The notes beneath the pieces were generated by a model, which had not been told where the DNA came from, made no database searches, and saw only the letters and a list, made by a program, of their open reading frames with translations. Source: an uncultured Ruminococcus sp. (lineage in GTDB: Bacteria > Bacillota > Clostridia > Monoglobales > Monoglobaceae). From it: DNA of 56,251 nt. Positions 26,011 to 34,107 of this stretch are shown here, piece by piece. The translations under genes were made by a program, and so were the position numbers. How positions within the stretch are numbered: position 1 is the stretch's first letter; each line of letters begins with the position of its first letter. The stretch lies in the NCBI GenBank assembly GCA_902760955.1, contig CACWIG010000008.1, positions 1-56,251 of the forward strand. The letters run 5' to 3'.

Positions 26011-27050
26011 TTATAAGTGTCCCCTATCTTGCCCCATTGAATACCTGTCAGCTTGTCATAAAGCTCCTGAGTAACCTTACCGATTTTGTTGTCATTAATA
26101 GTATAAGTCTGTCCGCCGTAGTAAAGCTGTCCTATTGGAGATACAACTGCGGCTGTTCCGCAGCCCCAAGCCTCTTCAAGAGTTCCGTTTTGCATTGCAG
26201 CAAGCAACTCGTCAACAGATAGCAATCTCTCTTCAACTTTGTAGCCCGAATTCTTTAATACTTCAATACAGGACTTTCTTGTAATACCCGGAAGAATAGA
26301 ACCTGAAAGCATAGGTGTTACGATTGTGCCGTCAATCTTGAACATAACATTCATAGCTCCAACTTCTTCTATGTACTTTCTTTCAACGCCGTCAAGCCAA
26401 AGAACCTGAGTATATCCCTTTTTCTCTGCTCTTTCGCCTGCTCTGTTTGCTGCCGCATAGTTACCGCCGCACTTGGTATAACCTGTACCGCCTCTTACGG
26501 CTCTGACGTCTTCTTCCTCAATCATAATTTTAACAGGGTTGATACCTTCTGTATAATAGCTTCCGCTTGGTGATGCAATGATATAGAATATTGCATTTTC
26601 GATTGAGTGAACGCCCAAATGCTCGTCAGCACCAATCATAAAAGGTCTTAAATAGAGGGACTCACCCTCGCCTGACGGCACCCAATCCTGTTCAACCTCA
26701 ACAAACTTGAGTATAGCCTCAAGCATATCCTGTTCAGGCATCTGCGGAAGTCCGATACGTTCAGCTGAGCTGTTCATTCTTTTTACGTTCTCGATAGGAC
26801 GGAACAGTTGAACCTTGCCGTCTGCTCTGCGGTACGCCTTTAATCCCTCAAATATCTCTGCACCATAATGGAAAACAGTTGTTGCAGGATGAAGCTCGAT
26901 ACTTCCAAAAGGAACTATTCTCCCATTATACCAGCCCTTTTCTCTGTTGTAATTCATAATAAACATATGGTCGGTAAATATCTTACCAAAGCCCAAATTC
27001 TCGGTCTGTTTTTCCTTAGGTGCCGTTGTCCTTTCAATTTTAATATCCAT
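25992..27050 (-). CDS. ilvE: Branched-chain amino acid aminotransferase
   Basis: 352 residues, fold type IV PLP enzyme of the longer (about 350 residue) class. The PLP lysine is expected in the GGTGYTKCGGNYAAANRAGE stretch, and EEVGAMNVMF and LSGSILPGITRKSCIEV are conserved. It interconverts Val/Leu/Ile and their 2-oxo acids. The second ATG (27050) is chosen because AGAAAGG abuts the first (27059). It is the first gene of the kor operon, or the second if the amidohydrolase is included. Confidence 0.95.
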   Translation of the reverse strand: MDIKIERTTAPKEKQTENLGFGKIFTDHMFIMNYNREKGWYNGRIVPFGSIELHPATTVFHYGAEIFEGLKAYRRADGKVQLFRPIENVKRMNSSAERIGLPQMPEQDMLEAILKFVEVEQDWVPSGEGESLYLRPFMIGADEHLGVHSIENAIFYIIASPSGSYYTEGINPVKIMIEEEDVRAVRGGTGYTKCGGNYAAANRAGERAEKKGYTQVLWLDGVERKYIEEVGAMNVMFKIDGTIVTPMLSGSILPGITRKSCIEVLKNSGYKVEERLLSVDELLAAMQNGTLEEAWGCGTAAVVSPIGQLYYGGQTYTINDNKIGKVTQELYDKLTGIQWGKIGDTYKWTVQI

Positions 27051-27071
27051 TTTTATCATCCTTTCTTAGTT

Positions 27072-27090
27072 TGTTGACAGTATGTCAACA
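27072..27090. promoter_or_regulatory. Perfect 19-bp inverted repeat, candidate operator of the ilvE-kor operon
   Basis: TGTTGACA, three bases, TGTCAACA, located 20 bases upstream of the ilvE ATG. A second perfect palindrome, AGCGTTTTAACGCT, lies at 27113-27126. The gap between the amidohydrolase and ilvE is only 105 bases, so both fall in the expected control region. The regulator may be the operon's own XRE-cupin protein. No promoter in this gap is convincing. Confidence 0.6.
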
Positions 27091-27155
27091 CTCTTAACAT
27101 TAAATTTTTAACAGCGTTTTAACGCTTTATATGTAATATAATTATTTTCTTATTT

Positions 27156-27941
27156 TTAAATACCGAGTATTCTTTCGGCATTTTTATGGAAAATCAGCTC
27201 ATTTTCTTCGTTTGAAAGTTCCATTGACAAGAGGCTGTCAATCTCCTTTTGGGTATCCCACATAGGATAATCAGTGCCAAAAAGCAATCTTTCTGCGCCA
27301 TACAGCCTGATTAATTCCTTGGAACGCTTAAGTCCCAGCATAGCAAAGGAGCTTGAAGTATCCAAAAAGCAATTTTCATCACCCAAGAGTTCATACGCCA
27401 AATCAAACAAAGACCAACCGCCGAAGTGAGCACCTATTACAATCAATTCAGGGAACTCCCTCAGCAATCTTTTAAGGCGTTTCGGATGAGAATAGTCATA
27501 TCTGTAATCACCGCAATGGATTATGATAGGTATGCCTTTTTGGCTTAGATAATCATACAGCTCAAACATTCTGTCGTCATCCATATTGAATTTTTGTGTG
27601 TCAGGGTGAATTTTAACACCATTAAGACCCATATGTATAAGTCTGTCAACCTCTGTTATCTTATCCTCAAAATCAGCGTGCATAGTTCCAAAACCGTAAA
27701 ACTCTTTATGCTTATCACACTCTGATGCAATAAAGTTGTTAATAGTCTGTACGTTTTTTGCAGTTACCGCAACAGAGTAGACTGCGTAACCTGTAACACC
27801 GCACTTACTGCCTTTTTCTATAAGGTCCTCAGAGGTTCCCCCGCCCGTCATAGCCAATGTGTAAAAATCGCCTACGCTGGCAACGGCTTTTGCCGCTATC
27901 TTCTCAGGATATATATGTGTGTGAAAATCAATGATGTCCAT
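27156..27941 (-). CDS. Amidohydrolase-family metal-dependent hydrolase (ACMSD-like)
   Basis: 261 residues of the TIM-barrel amidohydrolase_2 group. Metal ligands are HTH in IIDFHTHIYPEK (residues 6-8), a His in PIIIHCGDYRYD, a His in VIGAHFGGWS, and an Asp in LLFGTDYPMWD. This group contains decarboxylases and hydrolases of aromatic or lactone acids; the substrate is not predictable. GGAGGG precedes the ATG. It could be cotranscribed with ilvE 105 bases downstream. Confidence 0.82.
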   Translation of the reverse strand: MDIIDFHTHIYPEKIAAKAVASVGDFYTLAMTGGGTSEDLIEKGSKCGVTGYAVYSVAVTAKNVQTINNFIASECDKHKEFYGFGTMHADFEDKITEVDRLIHMGLNGVKIHPDTQKFNMDDDRMFELYDYLSQKGIPIIIHCGDYRYDYSHPKRLKRLLREFPELIVIGAHFGGWSLFDLAYELLGDENCFLDTSSSFAMLGLKRSKELIRLYGAERLLFGTDYPMWDTQKEIDSLLSMELSNEENELIFHKNAERILGI

Positions 27942-27960
27942 TGATGACCCTCCGTTTACT

Positions 27961-27989
27961 AAAAAAGGCTCTGCCGAAAAAGCAGAGCC
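27961..27989 (-). terminator. Terminator of the small membrane protein gene
   Basis: GGCTCTGC/GCAGAGCC stem followed by TTTTTT on the minus strand. It lies 25 bases past the stop and separates that gene from the amidohydrolase. Confidence 0.9.
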
Positions 27990-28013
27990 CGTATGATTTG
28001 CTGTTTAAGCCTT

Positions 28014-28277
28014 TCAAACGATTTGATTTACTGCCTTTTCATTAACTTTTAAACTGCGTATTATAATTATGCTTATAATAATTATTCCTATAATAATATC
28101 AATGACTTTAATGCCGCTAATTATAATTATGGCAAGGCAAAATAAAACAGACACGGCTAACGCAATGTCTGTATATCTGATAATATTAAATTTATTTTTG
28201 CAATCACAAGTGCAAGGTGCAAAGCTATTTGCATCTTTTGATGAATTATTTAACTTTAAGGCTCTAAACATCTTCAT
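28014..28277 (-). CDS. Small membrane protein of unknown function
   Basis: 87 residues, not recognised. A polar N-terminal third contains a Cys-rich CTCDCK (about 22-27), which could bind metal. Two hydrophobic stretches follow (about 36-56 and 59-75, very rich in Ile). A short basic/polar tail ends the protein. The gene has its own promoter (28308-28336), a GGGG-type ribosome site and its own terminator, which argues it is real. Confidence 0.7.
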   Translation of the reverse strand: MKMFRALKLNNSSKDANSFAPCTCDCKNKFNIIRYTDIALAVSVLFCLAIIIISGIKVIDIIIGIIIISIIIIRSLKVNEKAVNQIV

Positions 28278-28307
28278 CCCTTACACCCCTTTTGAAAATA
28301 TATTATT

Positions 28308-28336
28308 ATAATACCACTTTATTGGCAATATGTCAA
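28308..28336 (-). promoter_or_regulatory. Promoter of the small membrane protein gene
   Basis: On the minus strand: TTGACA (28331-28336), 17 bases, TATTAT (28308-28313), about 25 bases before the start codon. Confidence 0.85.
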
Positions 28337-28444
28337 TAAAATATACGCTTTTTTGTGGAAACCAACCACAAATTTACGCCAACATTCCGCACAGCTTGTC
28401 AAATTTCTATGAAACAGGTTAGATATGCTATACACTTTTAAAAG

Positions 28445-28981
28445 CTATTCCATTGTCTTGCCCAAAAAGCCTGCCGCCGTTTCTGCCAACTTACTTTCTA
28501 CCTCACCAACCTTTGATGTAGGCTCGGCAATAAAAATTACTGTTCCGATACTGTCCCCCTCAAATACAATAGGCGCAACAACTCCTGCCTCATACTTGTC
28601 ATTTTCATCTGCAATCTGAATATTTTTAGAACCCGAACTTGCTGTGTATACCGATTTGGAATTCATAATTTTTTCTAAGTCACCTGAAATTTTCTTTTCT
28701 CTCAATTCCTTTTTGGGCACACCCGAAACCGCAATAATATTGTCCTTATCTGTTATGCAAGCAGGCAACCCCGTTGACTTTGACAGCGACTCGGCATACT
28801 GAGTTGCAAACTCACCAAGCTCGCCTATGGGCGAATACTTTTTAAATATGACAGTTCCGTTGCTTTCGGTAAATATTTCTAAAGGATCGCCCTCGTGTAT
28901 TCGCATAGTTCTGCGTATTTCCTTCGGTATTACAATACGCCCTAAATCGTCAATTCTTCTCACAATTCCTGTTGCTTTCAT
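28445..28981 (-). CDS. spoVT: Stage V sporulation protein T
   Basis: 178 residues. The N-terminal AbrB-type DNA-binding domain is MKATGIVRRIDDLGRIVIPK onward to about residue 52. The C-terminal GAF-like domain (about 56-178) ends in KVGEVESKLAETAAGFLGK. SpoVT tunes late forespore gene expression. Its full-length presence is the best evidence in the window that the organism forms spores. TTGGAGG precedes the ATG. Confidence 0.95.
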   Translation of the reverse strand: MKATGIVRRIDDLGRIVIPKEIRRTMRIHEGDPLEIFTESNGTVIFKKYSPIGELGEFATQYAESLSKSTGLPACITDKDNIIAVSGVPKKELREKKISGDLEKIMNSKSVYTASSGSKNIQIADENDKYEAGVVAPIVFEGDSIGTVIFIAEPTSKVGEVESKLAETAAGFLGKTME

Positions 28982-29099
28982 ATATTTTCCTCCAATTTAC
29001 AAATTTATTTTACAAAAAGTATTGTTTGCAATATGACAAATTTTATCCAAGAAAAAAATTGGAAGAAAAAATATTTTGATTTTATATTTGTTCCTATGT

Positions 29100-29416
29100 T
29101 TGCAGAACGATGTGGGCATCGTCCCCTACAATTTCGGCAGGAGCAAGCCCCTGCCCTACAATACAATGAGGGCTAAACCTCGGCTCCCTTGCGTAACGTA
29201 GAGGACGGCGTCCCCGACGTCCCGTAACACGCCAACAAATGTGCAACATATTGTCCGTTGCAGAACATAGTTGTATAAAATGTTATTTCAAAATAATTTT
29301 AATAAATAATTGCACAATACATTGTCGGAAACGATGCCCACATCGTACCGCAACATACCTATGTTATACAATAAAATTGCTGTTGCATTGTAGGGGACGG
29401 CGTCCCCGACGTCCCG
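29100..29416. repeat. Cluster of palindromic repeats between the transporter and spoVT
   Basis: Includes AACGATGTGGGCATCGTCCC with CTACA (about 29106-29132), GGCAGGAGCAAGCCCCTGCC with CTACA (29134-29160), a CTCCCTTGCG fragment (29183-29193), a GACGTC palindrome in reverse (29198-29224), a partial TTCAAAATAATTTT element (29286-29318), a diverged AACGATG/CATCGT stem (about 29328-29350) and another reverse GACGTC palindrome (29390-29416). No gene is supported in 28982-29647. Confidence 0.85.
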
Positions 29417-29494
29417 CAATACCCAACTGCAATGAAAAATTTATTTTGAATTTTGTAGTTTTGAAATCTGCAATATATTTGTTCAAAAAACAAA

Positions 29495-29632
29495 AGGCTG
29501 TTAAAAAAGTACTTTTCAGTACGTCGAGGACGCCGTCTCCTACAATTTATTTTGTATGATGATTAGATTTCACACAAAATGTAAGATTTGACGGTTTCCG
29601 ACATACCGCTATGTCATACTTTTTAATAGCCT
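29495..29632. mobile_element. MITE-like element, copy 1 (~138 bp)
   Basis: The ends are inverted repeats, AGGCTGTTAAAAAAGTA and TACTTTTTAATAGCCT (two differences). The reverse complement aligns end to end with the element at 47367-47508, including the central stretch TGTGTGAAATCTAATCATCA. There is no coding capacity. No clear target duplication is seen. It lies 16 bases beyond the stop of the transporter gene, at the downstream edge of the 17-kb operon. Confidence 0.8.
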
Positions 29633-29647
29633 CTCAAATTTTATATC

Positions 29648-30901
29648 TTAGAATAAGATTATCAAGAACTGTGACACAAGCACTACTGCGATAAGCGCAA
29701 TAGGATATGTGGCAGCATACGCTGATGCAACTTCTTCTGTCTTTGCAACATTGATAAGTGTGCCAAGTGCAGGAGTTGATGTCATACCGCCTGTGATTGA
29801 ACCAAGGCTGTTCAATAACGGAAGCTTTAAGATATGCTTTGCAAACAGATATCCAACAAACATAGGTACTATGGTCATAATTACACCATATACAAAGTAC
29901 ATTGGGTTAAAGTGTGCTACAAACTCTGCACCGCCAGGGATACCTGCACCTACCAGGAAGAGTACAAGACCAAGCTCGCGGAACAGTTTAAGTGTTGAAG
30001 TATCAGGCATAATATTCAGCTTGCCTATTCTGCCGAAGTGACCGAATACAAGTGATGTCAAAAGACATCCGCCTGTTGTAGTCAAAGCAAAGGTTGTACC
30101 GCTAAGTCCATTTGATGAAAGTGGAATTTTAATCATTCCCACAACCATACCAACAACTGCCGCAAGTGCAAATGCCGCAAAGCCGTGCTCATCAAGGCTT
30201 AAAAGTTTGACGTTAGCAGCCTTCTTTGTTGATTGTTCCTTTGATACAATAATCTTTGCTCTCTCTGCATCCATATCAGCCTTTGTAACTTTAGGAATAA
30301 GCTGAACGAACAGTACAACACCGATTACGCCGAATATGTATGCGATACCATGACCTACTGATACAAGGCTCTCGAACTCAGGGTTTACAGTTGCCTTAGC
30401 TGCCGAGAAAGCAGGAGTCGATGTAAGTGAACCTGAAAGCAAGCCAACTATCATAGCTACAAAGCTGCCGTCCTTTGGCTCGCCCAATGCAAAGCCTAAG
30501 TAGATACAGCCAACTGCCGCAAGTCCGCCGAATAATATTATCATAAGACCGATAAGCACATATGACTTAAAGTTCTTTTTCATATTGCCAAAGAAGTTCG
30601 GACCTGCAATAAAGCCAACAGAGGTAACAAACAAGATAAGACCAAAGTTTTCGATAATCTTCAGTGCCTTATCTGTGTAGTGCACCATTTCTCCACCGAA
30701 TTTAATAGCAAGCTGTGCTTCAAGGGGCTTATAAAAGAAACATCCAAAAAGCAGGGCAATAATAAATACACCTGCATCACCGAGGGACACTCCCTTTATG
30801 GTTATACGACCCAAGGCGTAGCCCACAAACAAAATTGCAAATAAGCAGAACATTAAAAATGTAATTCCCGTTATTGGAATAACTCCGCCAAATAAACTCA
30901 T
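29648..30901 (-). CDS. AspT/YidE-type transporter, short form
   Basis: 417 residues and about ten transmembrane segments. The duplicated halves each have the family motif: LLSGSLTSTPAFSAAKAT (about 165) and GSITGGMTSTPALGTLINVA (about 365). Full AspT aspartate:alanine antiporters (~560 residues) carry TrkA_C domains between the halves; here only a short polar linker (about 205-240) remains. Next to fumarate reductase, exchange of aspartate, malate, fumarate or succinate is plausible but not shown. The ATG follows AGAGG. A 71-base gap with a hairpin separates it from frdA. Confidence 0.82.
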   Translation of the reverse strand: MSLFGGVIPITGITFLMFCLFAILFVGYALGRITIKGVSLGDAGVFIIALLFGCFFYKPLEAQLAIKFGGEMVHYTDKALKIIENFGLILFVTSVGFIAGPNFFGNMKKNFKSYVLIGLMIILFGGLAAVGCIYLGFALGEPKDGSFVAMIVGLLSGSLTSTPAFSAAKATVNPEFESLVSVGHGIAYIFGVIGVVLFVQLIPKVTKADMDAERAKIIVSKEQSTKKAANVKLLSLDEHGFAAFALAAVVGMVVGMIKIPLSSNGLSGTTFALTTTGGCLLTSLVFGHFGRIGKLNIMPDTSTLKLFRELGLVLFLVGAGIPGGAEFVAHFNPMYFVYGVIMTIVPMFVGYLFAKHILKLPLLNSLGSITGGMTSTPALGTLINVAKTEEVASAYAATYPIALIAVVLVSQFLIILF

Positions 30902-30931
30902 TTTTAAAAAACCTCTTTTCTTTACTCATTA

Positions 30932-30962
30932 TTGATGTCAGCTGAAAAACAGCTGACATCAA
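30932..30962. other. Perfect hairpin between frdA and the transporter gene
   Basis: A 13-bp stem (TTGATGTCAGCTG and its complement) with a 5-base AAAAA loop. On the minus strand it is not followed by a T run, so it is more likely an RNA processing or stability element, or a protein site, than a terminator. Confidence 0.7.
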
Positions 30963-30972
30963 TAAAATCTTT

Positions 30973-32568
30973 TTATTTTCTTGTGTAATCAGGCAGTAAC
31001 TTAGGTGAAACTACATCAGTATCAATTCCTGCTGCTGAAATTTCAGCCTCAAAGTTATCGATATGCTTAAGTGAAAGTGTACCAACCTTAACATCCTTGC
31101 ACTTAGCAGCAGCATTCTTACCTGCACTGCGTCCGAATACGATAATGTCAAGAAGTGAGTTACCCATAAGTCTGTTTCTTCCGTGAATGCCGCCTACTGC
31201 TTCACCTGCAACAAAGAGGTTTTCAATCTCTGTTGTCATACAATCTGCATTAATATCAAGACCGCCGTTCTGATAGTGAAGTGTCGGATAAACCAAAATC
31301 GGTTCCTTGCGGATATCAATTCCGTATTTAGCGAACATACGCATCATAGCAGGAATTCTTGCCTCTATAGTACCCTCGCCGCCGATTTTCTCAATCATAG
31401 GAGTATCCAGCCATACGCCAAGGCCGTTGCCTGTGTCTACGCCGTTGCCTCTGTCTGAGCATTCGCGAATGATAGATGCGGCTGAAACGTCTCTTGTTTC
31501 AAGGGGATGCATAAATGCTTCACCATTGGCGTTAATGAGCTTTGCACCAAGTGAACGAACCTTCTCTGTAACCAAGGCACCAAAAATCTGTTCAGGATAT
31601 GCAACACCTGTTGGGTGATACTGAAGGGTGTCTGCATACAAGAGCTTAGCACCTGCACGATAGCCGAGGACAAGTCCGTCTGCTGTTGCACCATAGTGGT
31701 TAGATGTGGGGAAGCCCTGATAATGCATACGGCCTGCACCGCCTGTTGCAATAATAACAGTTTTAGCCTTAGCCACCAATAATTCCTTTGTTTCCATATT
31801 CATAAGAACTGCGCCTGCGGCATTTCCGTTTTCATCAAGAATAAGCTCGATTGCAGAAGTAAAGTCAACCACAGGAATACCACGGTTTATAACTTCATCA
31901 CGGAGAGTTCTCATAATCTCTGCACCCGAATAGTCCTTAGCCGCGTGCATACGCTTACGTGATGTACCGCCGCCGTGAGTTGTAATCATTCTGCCGTCCT
32001 CGTCCTTGTCGAACTCAACGCCGAGTTCATTAAGCCACTGAATAGCCTCAGGTGCATCACATACGAGCTTTGACAAAAGCTCACGCTTTGCAGCATAGTG
32101 ACCGCCGCCAAAAGCATCTACAAAGTGAATTGCAGGAGAGTCGTTTTCTTTGTCTGCCGCCTGAATACCACCCTCTGCCATCATTGTGTTTGCATCACCG
32201 ATACGGAGCTTTGTGACTATCATTACATTTGCGCCTGCCTCGTTTGCTTCGATTGCCGCAGACGAGCCTGCACCGCCGCCGCCGATAACCAAAACATCAA
32301 CGTCATAGTCGACTTTATTCAAATCAACTGCATCTGACTTTATACGGCTGTGTGCCTGAAGTATAGCTGCAAGCTCTGTGGGAACCTTCTCACCCTTGTT
32401 AGGTCCGATTTTCAATTCCTCAAATTCGTCAACCTTATAGTCAGGGTGATAAGCCTTAAGTAAATCCTCTTTTTCCTGTGCGGTCATACGTCTTGGCTCA
32501 AGTTTAATATTTTCTTCTCTTGCGGCTTCAACCGCCTTTATTGATTCAGTAAATCTATCTGCATACAT
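30973..32568 (-). CDS. Fumarate reductase flavoprotein subunit, soluble type
   Basis: 531 residues. An unusual ~70-residue N-terminal extension precedes the FAD-binding VLVIGGGGAGSSAAIEA (about 90-106). Substrate-site and family motifs are HGGGTSRKRMH, LQYHPTGV, LHYQNGGLDI and GRNRLMGNSLLDI. The position of the covalent-FAD histidine of membrane FrdA/SdhA is occupied by Asn/Ala (GDANTMMAEGG), so FAD is probably bound non-covalently, as in NadB or soluble reductases. It lies 14 bases after the Fe-S subunit gene. No membrane anchor genes (frdC/D) are present. Confidence 0.88.
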   Translation of the reverse strand: MYADRFTESIKAVEAAREENIKLEPRRMTAQEKEDLLKAYHPDYKVDEFEELKIGPNKGEKVPTELAAILQAHSRIKSDAVDLNKVDYDVDVLVIGGGGAGSSAAIEANEAGANVMIVTKLRIGDANTMMAEGGIQAADKENDSPAIHFVDAFGGGHYAAKRELLSKLVCDAPEAIQWLNELGVEFDKDEDGRMITTHGGGTSRKRMHAAKDYSGAEIMRTLRDEVINRGIPVVDFTSAIELILDENGNAAGAVLMNMETKELLVAKAKTVIIATGGAGRMHYQGFPTSNHYGATADGLVLGYRAGAKLLYADTLQYHPTGVAYPEQIFGALVTEKVRSLGAKLINANGEAFMHPLETRDVSAASIIRECSDRGNGVDTGNGLGVWLDTPMIEKIGGEGTIEARIPAMMRMFAKYGIDIRKEPILVYPTLHYQNGGLDINADCMTTEIENLFVAGEAVGGIHGRNRLMGNSLLDIIVFGRSAGKNAAAKCKDVKVGTLSLKHIDNFEAEISAAGIDTDVVSPKLLPDYTRK

Positions 32569-32582
32569 TAGAAAACACCTCC

Positions 32583-33257
32583 TTATTTCTCTATTTCTCT
32601 GTTGTTATAAAGTTCTTTGATTTCGTCTATGGGCTTTTGCATAAGAGCCTCTATAAGTTCATTAAATGTGCCGTCCTTAATCTCCTGAACACGATTTTCA
32701 AGGTGAGCGGACTTAGGTGCCAGATACTTACCGTTAAGGCGTCTTGCAAGCATTGCAACCTGAGGATGTGAAATTCCTGCAGGGCAACGTGAAGAACATA
32801 CTCCGCACATTACGCAGTCAAATGACTCCTCAGCACACTTTTCGTATTCGCCTCTTTGAGCATATGCGATATACTGCATAACATTAAGTTCCTGAGTACA
32901 GCTCTTTGTACAAGCGTTACAGCCGATACAAGCGTAAATCTCGGGGTAGAGCTGCATCATAATCTGCTCTGTGGGAGCAATCTTTTCGATGTCATAAGTC
33001 TGCTTAACTAACGGGAAGAAGGGCAATGTTGCAATATACATATTGTCCTCAACCTTAGTCTGACAAGCAAGACAAGCCTTAAGCTCAGTCTGACCTTTAA
33101 TTCTGTAAATTGTAGCACAAGCACCACAGAAGCCGTTACGGCATCCGCAACCGCGAACCAACTGATAACCTGCATATTCCATTGCGCTCATTATTGTAAG
33201 ATTGTCCGGAACTTCATACTTTTTTCCGAACAGAAATATATTTACCATATTTTCCAT
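32583..33257 (-). CDS. Fumarate reductase iron-sulfur subunit
   Basis: 224 residues. The N-terminal plant-type [2Fe-2S] domain has CGCRNGFCGAC (37-47) and CLAC (62-65). Two C-terminal [4Fe-4S] motifs are CIGCNACTKSC (110-120) and CVMCGVCSSRCP. This is the FrdB/SdhB or TfrB N-terminal layout. Methanogen thiol:fumarate reductase TfrB carries HdrB-like CCG domains on the same chain; here HdrB is encoded separately 6 kb upstream. The ATG at 33257 has GGAGG 7 bases upstream; an earlier in-frame start would overlap the preceding gene. Confidence 0.88.
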   Translation of the reverse strand: MENMVNIFLFGKKYEVPDNLTIMSAMEYAGYQLVRGCGCRNGFCGACATIYRIKGQTELKACLACQTKVEDNMYIATLPFFPLVKQTYDIEKIAPTEQIMMQLYPEIYACIGCNACTKSCTQELNVMQYIAYAQRGEYEKCAEESFDCVMCGVCSSRCPAGISHPQVAMLARRLNGKYLAPKSAHLENRVQEIKDGTFNELIEALMQKPIDEIKELYNNREIEK

Positions 33258-33273
33258 TTCGATTTCCTCCTTA

Positions 33274-34107
33274 TTAATACTCATCAGGCAGTTCTTCAAG
33301 CTCGTCACAGCGGAATACAGGGCCGTCTTTGCAAACATACTTTGACCCGATATTACATCTGCCGCACTTGCCTATGCCGCACTTCATACGAAGCTCCATA
33401 GTTGTATAAACCTGAGTTTTATCATAACCCATCTCAATAAGTCCTTGGAGTGTGAACTTAATCATAATCGGCGGTCCGCAAATAATAACTGTCTTGTTGG
33501 TATCAAAACCAAGTTCTTTAACATAGTTAGGAACAAAGCCAACGTGACCATCCCAACCCTCCTGCTCGTTATCAATGGTAAGGTGAACGTCAATGCCGTC
33601 GTCCTTTACCCACTCGTTGATAATCTCGTCATAATCTACAAGGTCGTCCTTACTCCTTGAACCATACACAATATCAATCTTGCCGTAATTATCTCTGTAA
33701 TGTCTGCAATAATTGATTACCGAACGCAGAGGAGCAAGGCCGATACCGCCTGCAATAAAGAGCAAATCCTGTCCTTTAAATGCATCATCTACAGGGAAAG
33801 GGTTTCCATAGGGACCTCTTATGGTAATTTGCTGTCCTACCTCAGCCTGATGGAGCCACTCGGTTACACAACCACACTTTTTAATGGAAAATTCCATAAA
33901 CTCGGTGTTGGTCGGCGAAGATGTTATAGAAAACATAGCCTCTCCCACACCTGGGATAGAGAGCATTGCACACTGACCAGGTTTATGCTCAAAAGCCTTT
34001 TTGCCATCGGGAGTTACCACACGGAAAGTCTTTACATCAGGTGTATCGATACGAACATCAGTAATTACACCAAGTTTTGGAATTAAAGTTTCCTCACGAT
34101 TATTCAT
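33274..34107 (-). CDS. FlxA-like FAD/NAD(P)H oxidoreductase with C-terminal [2Fe-2S]
   Basis: 277 residues. A ferredoxin-NADP-reductase-like FAD domain (about 10-105, with FSITSSP) is followed by an NAD(P) domain (LFIAGGIGLAPLRSVINY, then VIICGPPIMIKF). The C-terminal cluster motif is CGIGKCGRCNIG plus a later YVC. This is the fold of FlxA, anaerobic sulfite reductase B and hydrogenase gamma subunits. In FlxABCD it is the NADH-reacting subunit. It overlaps the gene before it by 8 bases. Confidence 0.88.
   Translation of the reverse strand: MNNREETLIPKLGVITDVRIDTPDVKTFRVVTPDGKKAFEHKPGQCAMLSIPGVGEAMFSITSSPTNTEFMEFSIKKCGCVTEWLHQAEVGQQITIRGPYGNPFPVDDAFKGQDLLFIAGGIGLAPLRSVINYCRHYRDNYGKIDIVYGSRSKDDLVDYDEIINEWVKDDGIDVHLTIDNEQEGWDGHVGFVPNYVKELGFDTNKTVIICGPPIMIKFTLQGLIEMGYDKTQVYTTMELRMKCGIGKCGRCNIGSKYVCKDGPVFRCDELEELPDEY

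Noticed and set aside
29495..29632. Remnant of a full insertion sequence
   Set aside because: There is no transposase-like coding sequence between the termini and both copies have the same short length, so a MITE-like element fits better.
29648..30901. Full AspT aspartate:alanine antiporter
   Set aside because: The central TrkA_C domains are missing and the protein is about 140 residues shorter, so only family membership is claimed.
30932..30962. Hairpin as a terminator ending the operon after frdA
   Set aside because: It has a strong stem but no T run on the minus strand, so termination is not supported; listed as a hairpin only.
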